Shown here: positions 46,801-57,000 of the stretch, piece after piece
Numbering within the stretch: the first letter of the stretch is position 1
How the letters are laid out: each line of letters starts with the position of its first letter
Origin: Flectonema sp. DT1601
Taxonomy: Eukaryota; Euglenozoa; Diplonemea; Diplonemida; Diplonemidae
Length of the DNA stretch: 64,000 bases
Assembly (NCBI GenBank): GCA_964019425.1
Contig: OZ025784.1
Span: 558,001-622,000 of the forward strand
Reading direction: 5' to 3'
Made by a program: the position numbers and the translations under genes
The notes under the pieces: model-generated
The model's database searches: none
What the model was told of the DNA's origin: nothing
The model's input: the letters and a program-made list of their open reading frames with translations, nothing else

Positions 46801-49737
46801 ACACCGACTCGGTGCTGCCCAAAAACACCATTTATAAGAGTTAGATTCCAATGCAAGCATCCTCTCTGTTTCACCAGCAGCAGGTGTAGCACACCTAAAG
46901 AGCTCCTGTTTTCTATCAAATGGAGTTGTGGTTAGTAGAAGTGTTCCAAAGGTTTTAATCCATTTTTGAAATTCAGATTTAGCAGCCTTGTACGGTTCTA
47001 ACAGAGCTGCTCTCTTTTGTTCTCTGGTAGTCGATGCGAGTGATGCAGCGAGTTGGTGATCAGCCATTCCACCTAAGGCTGAGAACATTGCGGAAAAGAT
47101 TGAACCGTTCCTGACGTTTCCCACTTTTGCTTCGTATTTCTCTTTATCAGAACGGGAAGCATAAGGTGTTGTCACCTCACTTAACAAACAAAGTCTATCA
47201 ATATCAGGACCCTCAAGAGATAGTAATGTCAGAAGTAATAATTCAGGCCAAGACATCTCCTGGTCTCGATGAATTTCAGACAACGAAGCAGACAACAGAC
47301 ACAACACTGATAGAGGATCAACGTGATCTGGTAGGCTTAGATTTTCAATCAACTCGTCCAACACATCTCCCTCCTTGTCGTACCACAATAAGATTAATTC
47401 CGACAACAAGTGTGGAACTGTTGCCCTGGTAGTAACCGGAGCCAACGGTGAGATTCCATGAATTGGATGAGAAGGAGCAAGCAAACTTATAAGCGGCAGC
47501 AGCCTATCATTACAAATTTCAATAAAAAGGTCCGGCAGGGGTTCGAATTGAGTATCATGTTCATCAGTTTTTTTACGTTCTTCGCGAAGTTGTAGTCGAA
47601 GCTCTCCATCAGCTACTAACTGCATTAGTTGTCTACTTCTCTCAATAAGGTTTCGATCCATCGCTTGGAAGAGTTGAACGTCAGCTCTCTCAGCATCGTT
47701 TAAACAAGAGTAGCGAAACAAATTAAATGACGACTCTGTACTTATTCCTTTTGTAGACAATGTTTGAGACCTTGTCGCTGATATTTGTAAACCGTGATCA
47801 ATTGGCTTACATTCTTGGACTAAGTGTGTCGCAAAAGGTGGGACAATCACAGTTTTCTCGTCAGGATAAAAAGACAGAGATGAGGCATCGAACCCACGCG
47901 TTTGTTCAAGTCGGTAGCTTATACCTGGTGTTTGGCTAACCTCATCGAGGGAAACTATACAAGGAGCTGCCCAGCAATAGAAATCATCTTTTTTAACGAT
48001 TTCATGCTGCGTTACAGTGACAGCTGCACAAGTTGACATTCTGTGTGTCGGGATGTCAATATTGCTTTGAATAGCGTGTGTTAAACCTATTGTTTTAACC
48101 CATTTTTGCAATTTTGCTTTTGCCCATTGACGTTGAGCATCACCACCCAATGCCTCCAGCAGGTCGGACATCGTTTGTTCATCCAGAGGGGTCTTCTTCG
48201 CAGAGAGAGTTAATTCAGCTACTTTCTTTAAAGTTTTCCCCTTCGGAAGCATCTGCAGACGCTGTTCTGATGGTTTAATGACTAATTTCAAATCGCCATC
48301 TGGTGGGAATTTGAAATCTGCATATCCGACTTCTGTCCCACTCAAACAAGCGATACTAATCCGAATTGACAATTCTTTCTGTGTTAATGGAATGAAAACA
48401 ATGCTATTATACTTCATAACTGAATCATGTAAGAGTGGTTCTACCCTTTGAGGAGATTGACCTCTCGCTTGGATGTCGATAAAAATCATCTCTCCAGCGT
48501 AGTGTTGATTTAGACCTTGCAGTTCATTAACATTTATTATGATTCCGTCTGTTGGGATGTTGCAGGCTTCTTTAACACCTCGAATGGTTAGTGAAATGTC
48601 TTGAAGTATCGATTGATTTCTTTTTGTAGTATACTTTCGATTATATTGATCAAGAGATGATTCTATGGTTGATTGATCTGGAGCATCGGAATACCCGACG
48701 AGCTTATCAATATCATGGCTCTCAAGAGTAAGCAACCAGGAGACTAACATAGTTGATGGTCCAACGTCCGGCATGTCTGGTCCCAACCTCGCATATAACG
48801 CGAATGCGATTTCAGCGAATAGTCCGATTGGATCACCGATGTCATCTCCTTCGGTCTTTTTAGGTTTTTTTAAATTATTTATTATCTCATCAATGACTGT
48901 TGGAGTTCCTTCACCATCTACTGTTTTAGTATACCAACACTTGATAACTTCACAGACAATAGGCTCCGTAACTGAGTCATCAAGCATGAAGGGTATTAGC
49001 TTTGTTCTTTTTGGAATTCCTATCACTTTGCTGGGTTTTTCATAAGCTTCTATTTCTTCATCAGGTATGGGCTTTACAAGTTGTGTTTCTGCTACGTAAT
49101 GTGAGTCTCCAGCGAGTTCTAACTCGTCGAGGAGGAGTTCAAGTCGATGGTCACCCTCTTCGATTATCGATTCGAGAGGTTGTTTAGGTCTGCCATGACG
49201 TTCAAATGCTGACATTAATGATTTGGTAACAGCAGATGGATGTGCTGCTGATGAGTTTAATTGACAAAGACCAGCAGCTAATACAGAACTTGGTATCACT
49301 GTTTCCTGATGAATATCTAAATTGGTAAGCCTCGCTTCATCATCCGCAGCTTCCAAAGCAATATCGATATCTGTTGGTGCTAATCTGATGTTTTCAGTTT
49401 TCAGTATTCGACCTGTTTCACTGACCAGTTCTCTCGCAAGAGAGTAGCTGAGCTTATCGCTTCCTATAATTGAAGTTGTTATTTCTTTCCATGCAGCTTT
49501 ACTGGCTTGTTGTCTTTGTATGTACATAGGAATTCCCATATAAACATCGACGTCATCCATTAAGTCATTCATCGTTGTCATAGTTACAGTATTAGGTGAT
49601 GCTTCTAATAGTTCAGCGCTAGCAGTTCCTCCAGCTAACAACGCCTGAAGAACAACATCTCTTGATAGAGTTCCTACGTTCTCTCTATCTAATAATTTGA
49701 ATAACCGTTCCGGAGTCTCGTCAACGTCGGTATTCAT
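43806..49737 (-). CDS. Multidomain protein: two ART-like regions, B-box fingers, PAN-like end
   Basis: Three exons (49737-45550, 45485-44460, 44390-43806) join in phase 0 to 1932 residues; the first true ATG follows a run of A. The N-terminus (5-60) has an EF-hand-like start (LLDRENVGTLSRDVV). Two homologous blocks follow. In each, a helical part with LLTLESHDID or LLSLEGPDID leads to YCWAAP (about 588) or CFWAAP (about 972) and a hairpin ending IVPP or LSPP. This order recalls mono-ADP-ribosyltransferase folds, but the STS and ExE catalytic motifs are degraded, so activity is doubtful. A C2-like beta region (about 1215-1390) precedes three or four B-box-like fingers (1430-1720; CEECWDLEH, CKKCWHAEH, CSTCWKLEHRH). 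After a coiled coil comes a PAN/apple-like domain (GGGDIG, CLTLPDCKGFTY, KGWESY). It is probably a signalling scaffold. Confidence 0.82.
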
Positions 49738-50221
49738 TTTTTTTTTTCTTTTTTTTTTAAAATAACCAGTCAAAGGTAATCTTACATGGTTAGTTCTGAA
49801 GGGAAAGTATGGTTAAGAAACTATTCAGATTAAGAGACGGTATTTATTATGTCACGTTGTATTGAATAACTAAATGCCTGGCGCCGACCCAAACACCGTA
49901 GTACACCTCACTACAGGTGCAGGAAGAGGACAAGTTTACACTATGTTTTAGAAAATTGCGAACCCCGACATTATTTTTCTGCAAAAGGGGGATAAGAAAT
50001 GTTTTCCTCAAACTGTACGTACATTCCATCAAATCACACTAAAGAAAATAAACAAATTGAGTTGAGAGTACAGACTCGTGTAACTGTAAGAAGTTATTAT
50101 TATTATTGTTTTAACAATTTCTTTTTTTTCAAAAGAAACTATTTAGAAGGCGTAAATATAAAATAATACAGCAGATCTACAGAACTTTTTCTTCTCTCCG
50201 TACACACGCAGGATGAAATGT
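49738..50221. other. Intergenic region
   Basis: No gene is visible between the ATG at 49737 and the stop at 50222. A short ATT repeat occurs near 50095-50110. Confidence 0.5.
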
Positions 50222-50921
50222 CTATTCCGGCAACGCTTTTCCCATTCCATTTGTTGCGTTGCAATAAACTTTTTTTGAAGAGCAAGTGACGCTTCTATCG
50301 AGCGGGAGGATTCTCGCCTCTGGAGTGTCAAGGTGTCCTGGTCTTAATGTCAATTGAAGGATTTCATCTCCTTGCTTGCTTCTTACTACTACAGTTGCTT
50401 CAGTGGGTACAACTAGAACTTTAGGTATTGAAAGAATCGGGTTCAGACTGTCATCATTTATACGAAAAGAAGGATTCGATTCGAGAATTATTTTATCGAC
50501 GTGGACTTCATCACCCGCTTCCAAGAACGAACACGCTAATGCTAACTCGTTTCTGAAATACAAGATAGCAACTTCTTTTTTATTCGATTCGTCAATTTCC
50601 ATCAAAGAAACATTAAAAACAGTTCCGTTACTGTATTCTCTTTGTCTTAACTTACATCTCTCGGTTACTATTCCCCTGACGTCAATATCATGTGTTCCGA
50701 GTGACTTGCGTAGGACCCCCTGATGTTATTATTTTTTTTCGAATCTGGTAATTCAACAAAAAAAAAAAAAAAAAAAAAAAAGGAGGGGGAGATAACTGTA
50801 TCATAAACAACAACAAACGATAATTTTTAACATTAGTTCAAGATACAAAAAAAAAAGGAGGAGGAGGGGGGAAAAAAAAATCTTATATCATACTTGTAAT
50901 GCCTTACTCATTAATATTTCA
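50222..50921 (-). CDS. Small OB-fold protein (RPA-like) with an 18-nt first exon
   Basis: The main exon (50719-50222) encodes an OB-fold-like segment: DIDVRGIVTERCKLRQREYS, NGTVFNVSLMEID, KEVAILYFRNELALACSFLE, AGDEVHV. The spacing resembles single-strand DNA-binding domains of RPA1 and its relatives. Upstream this frame meets a stop just before a CATCAG acceptor. The only candidate first exon I find is 18 nt at 50921-50904 (MSKALQ) with a GTATGA donor and a 184-nt intron, giving in-frame MSKALQGVLRKSLG and 171 residues in all. A shorter protein starting at the internal Met in SLMEID would break the OB fold. The role could be single-strand DNA or RNA binding in the nucleus. The fold is moderately secure; the family and first exon are tentative. 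Confidence 0.62.
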
Positions 50922-51230
50922 TTGATGTATTTGTACAATTAAGAGATTGGAAGGGGATTGACCTGTGAGGGAAATATAACATATAAAAAATTAACATTTT
51001 TGACTAACTATCGTAATTGTTAAGATCGCGTTCACTCGGTAGAACGACCCCGTTAGAGTGTGAACTATATTCACATTCTGTCAAACCACTCAACACATGA
51101 TTACATTGTCAATATTTTTAAAAGTAAAAAATTTGACAAATAGTTGACTTGGATAGATTTTAAGGAACTCGTAAAAAAAAAAAAAAACATATATTTTTTC
51201 GTCAAATTCACTGAAAAAGAGTGAATTGAG
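50922..51230. other. Short intergenic region with an 8-bp hairpin
   Basis: Non-coding. A perfect stem AATTCACT/AGTGAATT with a 7-nt loop occupies 51205-51227, starting 3 nt past the BUD31 stop codon. A second stem (TGTGAA/TTCACA) lies near 51058-51076. Confidence 0.5.
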
Positions 51231-52162
51231 CTACGCGTTTTCATCATCGTCGAATTCTCGTGGTCGTTTTTGTTTTGAAGGAGATGATGCTGATGCTTTC
51301 AAAGCTTGAAGACGAGCCTTAACATCATCATCAAGATCGTCATCAGGTTGACGTGCAGGTTGTTTGAGTGCAGCTAATCGTTCAGCAACGCTCGGATCAA
51401 TATTTAGTTGTTCATCTGTTTCTGGAACTGATTGCTGAAGATGCTTACGGCGCTCTTTTCGATTAGTTGCTGTTGTGTCGTCATCATCTATGCCAGCGTT
51501 ATCAAATTGTGTTTCTGTTTCAGAGTTCGCCCAAATTGATTCGTACTCAGGTTCCACTGTTGATGCCGAAGCTAACTTTTCTCTGTGAATCTGTATAGCA
51601 GCAAGATACTGACCGTATTTATTACCGAATATATTTCTCCTTCCTCCTCTACCTGTTGAGCATCCTCTGCAACCATTAAAACGTCCTTCAACAAGTGGGT
51701 GATCAGGTCCTAATTCATATCTGGGAACTCGACAGACACTGACAGTTCCATGATTAAAATTCTTATTATTAATGCTATAGGTACTACACAGTCGTTCATA
51801 TCCTTGTTTCTTCCACTTCGCAATGAGTGCCACGTCAACTAGTTTTTGTTTGGTACAATAATCGTACACTCCTTTTGGTATTCTTTTATAGCGATAATAC
51901 AAGTCGTAAACGTATCTGCTTCGTTGCCAATTTATCTGTGGTAGGTTATTTGGGGGGTTTTTTTATATCACTCAGAATGGTAATGGTGATGAAAAAAGAT
52001 ACAAACCTGGTGAATAGGCCACTGCAACTCAACGTTTCTTCTTTCAGTGTTCATACCGCTGACGTGCTCTTTTTGCTCTGCGTCTAACGCGTCCATAACA
52101 GTTGATATAATGTCCCATCCCTCGGGAAGTTTCTTCTTTCCCCATCTTCGATCACCTGACAT
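51231..52162 (-). CDS. BUD31: BUD31 / G10 splicing factor homologue with reduced zinc cysteines
   Basis: Two exons (52162-52007, 51935-51231) give 286 residues, about twice the usual length of about 145. The conserved core is clear: LPEGWDIISTVMDALD, LQWPIHQINWQRSRYVYDLY, LIAKWKKQGYERLC, CRVPRYEL and NGCRGCSTG. BUD31 sits in the catalytic spliceosome near the U6/U2 core and binds zinc through Cys clusters. Here the CCxxC and ECTHC segments of typical homologues are replaced (ERLCSTYS, EGRFNGCRGC), leaving about four of roughly nine ligand cysteines. A C-terminal extension (about 150-286) is acidic and disordered with two AERLAALKQ/KARLQALK-like motifs. The intron between LQWPIHQ and INWQ is 71 nt. 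Confidence 0.9.
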
Positions 52163-52426
52163 TTTACGTGTTTTTTTTTTTTGTTTTTTTTTGCTATTCT
52201 GTTTTAAAGTGTGAATTATTATTGTAACAAATAAACTTTTTCGTTATCTCTCACTTTTCCCTGCCACCCTTCGAACATCTTATTTCTAATATTTTTTTTT
52301 AATTCTGTTTTTTTAGTAGTGAAAAAGAGTAATGAATGTGATGGGCAAGTAGTGATCTATCTGTTTAAAAAAACAAGTTCAGCTGAGAAAATGTTTTTTT
52401 AAAAAAAAAAACCGTGTAAATGAGGT

Positions 52427-53775
52427 CTAAGCACCTTCTTCAATATTGCTGCTAGTCTGGTGATTGCTATCTCTGAATGAGACGCTTTGTTTTCTTCTTC
52501 TTGGTGATGACATGTCTATGGTTGATCTCCTTCTCTGTTCTAGATAGAGCGGTTCTGCTACGTGAGGTTGTCGTATTGAGATCCTTTTGTAGAATGAGTT
52601 CCAAACAGATTTCTGAATAACTGGATCTGGAGTGTTAAGTTGAGGAACCCTCAAATCAATTAGTGAGAAGGTGTCTTCTTCTAAATTAGCATACGCTTCT
52701 TTAATATCAAAATCATTAATATCGGTACCAAAAGGATCTTGAATCTCCATCGCCACTTGATTTATTCCATAATACGCAAGTGCCGCCATCAAAACTGTTA
52801 CTAAAGTAAACCAACCATAACGACGAACTAACACGAATGGTAATGTTGTTAAGAATAGAAATGTCAGGCAATGAGTCAACTGCACATATGGAAACGGGAT
52901 CTGAGCTTCATGCATGCTCCATATCTCTCGATACGATTCTGTTAAGTCTTGTAAGATAACATCAATTTGACTTAGTTGAGCCTGTGTTTTGAATTGTTCT
53001 TTTTAACACAAACAACAGAGATTACTATGAATAGTACCCCACTTTAAAAACACAAAATGACAAACCTGTGAAATAACTCTGTCTTCCTCTAAAGCGTTAA
53101 GAGCAGAACTCAGTTCCAAAGCTTCCTGTAGAATTAAAGTGCTGTCTTGTTTTGACGGATCTCTAAAAAATATTTTTTGTTTCTCAGTAAGCAAAGGAAC
53201 ATCAATGTATTCTCCATCCCAACTACGTCTTTTATATCGAGGGCACTGCTGGATCGAGCTTTGAACAGTACCAGTCAGGATGCATTTGAATAAGAAAAAC
53301 ATCACTAAAATAGACCTCCGAACTTCTTCCCGAAGCCTACGAATTTTATATGTCTCACCGACACTATAGGAACAGACTAGTGAGATGATTCTGAGAGAAT
53401 TATTGATGACGGAGTCCAATACGTGTCTTCCCCTGGGTTTTGTTATTATTATTATTATTTTTTTAAATAAAAAAAAAAAAGTTAAAGTAAACACTTCAAA
53501 AAACTTATAACAAACCTCAGATATCTCTTATAAGCGAGATCAGACCTAAAGACTAACAACAGACTAACAGAATGATTCAGCAATCCATGAACAAAAGAAT
53601 CCCAGTCGTCACTATCGCTAACCTGATCATGAGCTCGGATGTAGCGGTAATACACAATACATAAAACAGTTACTGTACATGAGATTGCCAATTGAGGGAC
53701 AACTGATCCCATCACCGAACCTTTCCATATCAGTAACGTCGACCAATACGTTGCAGGATTGTATTGTACGACCAT
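52427..53775 (-). CDS. Bestrophin-family anion channel
   Basis: Three exons (53775-53516, 53432-53066, 52981-52427) give 393 residues. Diagnostic parts include STLLIWKGSVMGSVVPQLAI at the N-terminus and AYKRYLRGRHVLDSVINNS after the first TM pair. Later come CLTFLFLTTLPFVLVRRYGW and the hallmark INQVAMEIQDPFGTDINDFD. Four main hydrophobic segments fit the family. The C-terminal tail (about 330-393) is short, basic and Ser-rich, without the extended acidic calcium clasp of animal bestrophins. In the family these pentamers conduct chloride or bicarbonate, at the plasma membrane or in organelle membranes; the location here is unknown. CTCAACAG lies 14 nt upstream of the ATG as a possible acceptor. 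Confidence 0.9.
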
Positions 53776-54029
53776 CGTGTAAGCGATAGCTGTTGAGGAG
53801 GAAGAAGGGTTAATTATTTATCGGATGATGATTTTTTTTTTTTAAAAAAAACAAAACAACACAACAAACAAAAAAAAAAAATTGTTTTTTTTCGAATATT
53901 TTTTTTTACGAGAACAAAAAAGACGTGTAAATGAAGTAACAAAAACAAAAAACAGAACGAACCAACACGATTGATAAGAATGACCTCCCAACAGAAAGGT
54001 GTAAATGAGAGTTAGTATATGAGATTAAT

Positions 54030-57000
54030 CTACACAATCACAATAAACAGCAAAACAATTAAAACAACAGCATCGAACATTAAAACACAACTATCAGAGG
54101 ACGCGAGGGACTGTTCGACCGATAGTGTTATTGTCGACATCTCACTGTCAGTAGGGATGGGTGTGTTCATCTGAGTCACATCAGGTTGTATTATTACAAC
54201 AACAGGGAATAAAGGTTTAAATATTAATGCAACTGGAGATGTATTGTTTTGAAGACCTTCTGTGAAGGCTTCGATTATGAATGAAATTGCATCCCATGTT
54301 TCCAATTCTGTCAATGATTGGAATGAAAATTCCAAAACAGAACCAGAATTTTCTAATAAACTAACAGAACGACTCCCAACTGTTGTTTTGTTGTAAAACA
54401 CGCATGTCGTTCCGTTAATGTCACATTTTCCAGTCAGTTTTACTTCAACTTCAGGAAACACTATTTCCATGTTGTTTCTAAAATCGACTTCAGAATAAGT
54501 TCCAAAATCACACAAACCACAACTAACAACAACAATCGGAGGATCCCAAGGAAATATATACGGCTCAGGAAGATTTATAGCGTTCTGTGATATTTCATCC
54601 TTAACAGAAAACGCAAAAGACCAAATAGTCAGAACACCATAGCCATCTCTGTATAAATTAAATCCAACAGACGTGTTAACAGACTTACTGTTGTAGACAG
54701 CTTTTATTGTAGCTTTTCCTTTATTAAATTTACCCGTTTGGTTCATGAATACAACTCTTTGAGTGAATTCGTTGCTGATCCAAGTAGCTGAAAAGGTTGT
54801 GAAATTATCACCTAGTGCGATATTTCCGAGGGCGTCTCGAGCGGAAACTGTTACTGTAAAAGGTCGTCTTTCAGTTGGGTGTTTTGATATGGCTTCAGAC
54901 TCGACTATAAAATAATCAATTTTTTGAAATGTTAGTATCAGTCTCTCAGTGCTTTCTAGAGTCCCGTCGTGAGGTACTACTGCGAAAAACACGTCAGCAT
55001 CATCACCTGTTTTTTTTTTTTTTGTTTTTTTTTTTTGCTTTTTTTTTCCCTACAATAGTAATAAACCAAAAGAAGGAAACATACCAACATAAACCAAATT
55101 GAAGACCATTCGACCTCCATCAAGTCTTTTCGTTATGGAAGATGATCTCGTCGCAGGATGAAGCGATGATTGATTTTGAAGAGGTCGAAACTCAGTTGAA
55201 TTTAGAAGCCTACAACTTACGAACTGATCTGATGAAAATAAATATCCCTCCGTATCAAGTAGTGATACGGAGATGGTCATGGTAGAAAACATCCCTGATA
55301 GTCGTAGAGTTTTTATGGTTGATGCATTGTCTATTACCAATCGATGAGGTTTTGATTTTATAACAAAAAAATCTGAATAACAATAAAGATTAAGCAAGGG
55401 AAGTTTGAACAACAACCTGACGTTGGTTGTTGTTTTGTTTTGAAATTGAATCCAAATACCAAATTGACCACTGCTATTAACTGGAGTCAGAGATGATAAA
55501 AATTGAATCTGATTAAGGATATCACCCTCAAATGATACTTCAATAGATTCAGTGACTCCCTTTACGAGTGTTCCAATCGTAGAGATGACTGATAATTGTA
55601 ATCCAACAGGACTGTTAACAGTGACACCATCAGAGTATGATTGTGAAATATTCTTTTCTAAGATGAGTTCAACGGGATTCTGTACTGTCATGTTGTATAT
55701 TTCTATTGATGTGATATTCTTATCAAAAAGTTCCAAAAATAGTCCGCAACCCTCACCAGGATTGTCGAAACGGATCACTGATTGAATAACACCATTCACC
55801 ATTCGAAGTGAATCTTTCAGTTTGAATTGACAGTCTCCCGTTGGAGTTAATATAATGTTATCGAAATCAATACTGCTGTCGAGTTGAAGTAAATCATCAG
55901 CACACGAGACTGTTATTGGATACCACGTATTTGATAAGATGTGGTTGTATGACTCTATCTTACCTGAAGTCATAACAAGTTGAGAACACACAAACATCCC
56001 GACAGTAAACACAGCCTGAGTTGACACGGATACAAGCGTTCCCTGAGGAGCTGAAAATCTAATTGCGCAGGTACCTCCGGTAGGGACGTCTAGGAAACTG
56101 AGGGGGAAAACTGCTTTTCCCTTAGTCAATAAAACATGGTCTCCTCCTCCGTGAATGATCACAGGGATATCACAAAGAGGTTTGAATGAAATACGAAGAT
56201 TTGGAGAATCAAAATCAACATTCGGAAGTATTCCGACATCAGTTGCTGCAATCACAACTCTAACGATTCCATTAACAGAAGCTTCAAAGTCTTTTGATAT
56301 GACTCGGAGATTGGTTGCTGATGTCCTTACTGTGATGGTAGTCTTACTGGATGGTGTCTCACGAAGGATGGGATTGATTGAGATACTTCTGCTACTCAGT
56401 TGACCATCGTGTGTTGTTACGTGAAGTTCTCCTTCTTCGATTGGTTTATCGAATGCTACTGCTATCCACATGACTCCCTGAACTAATCCACCCGTTTCTT
56501 TCCAAATGAGATCACGAGATAATAGATTTGGATCTCTTCTTATAACATTCCCACTGTAACCAATTATTGTTATGTTTACTTTAACTTGGTTGGAAGGGTT
56601 TCCGACACTCTGTTTTTTTTAGTTTTTCTTTTTTTTTTTTTTTAGTTTTTTTTTTTTTTTTTATAAAAAATATAAAAAATAAAAACAAACCTCATCCCAA
56701 TTACGAAAATTATCAATAGCAACAACCCTGAACAGTAATGCTTCTCTTATTAACACGTTTCGTGTGTTCATCTTTTCAATTACTAGTTGTGTTGATTTGG
56801 CTTGCACAACAACATTTACTGGGATACCACCAATCAAGAGAATGCACCTGTTTTTAGATGTTTCTTTTGTAATTGGTGTATTATAATTCACAAGAATTTA
56901 AGATTTTCACATACATGGAACAGGCTGTCGTGAATTGTAATTTCCAAGTTAGTAACCCCTCAGACCATTGTGATGAATATAATGGACTGGAATCAAAGGT

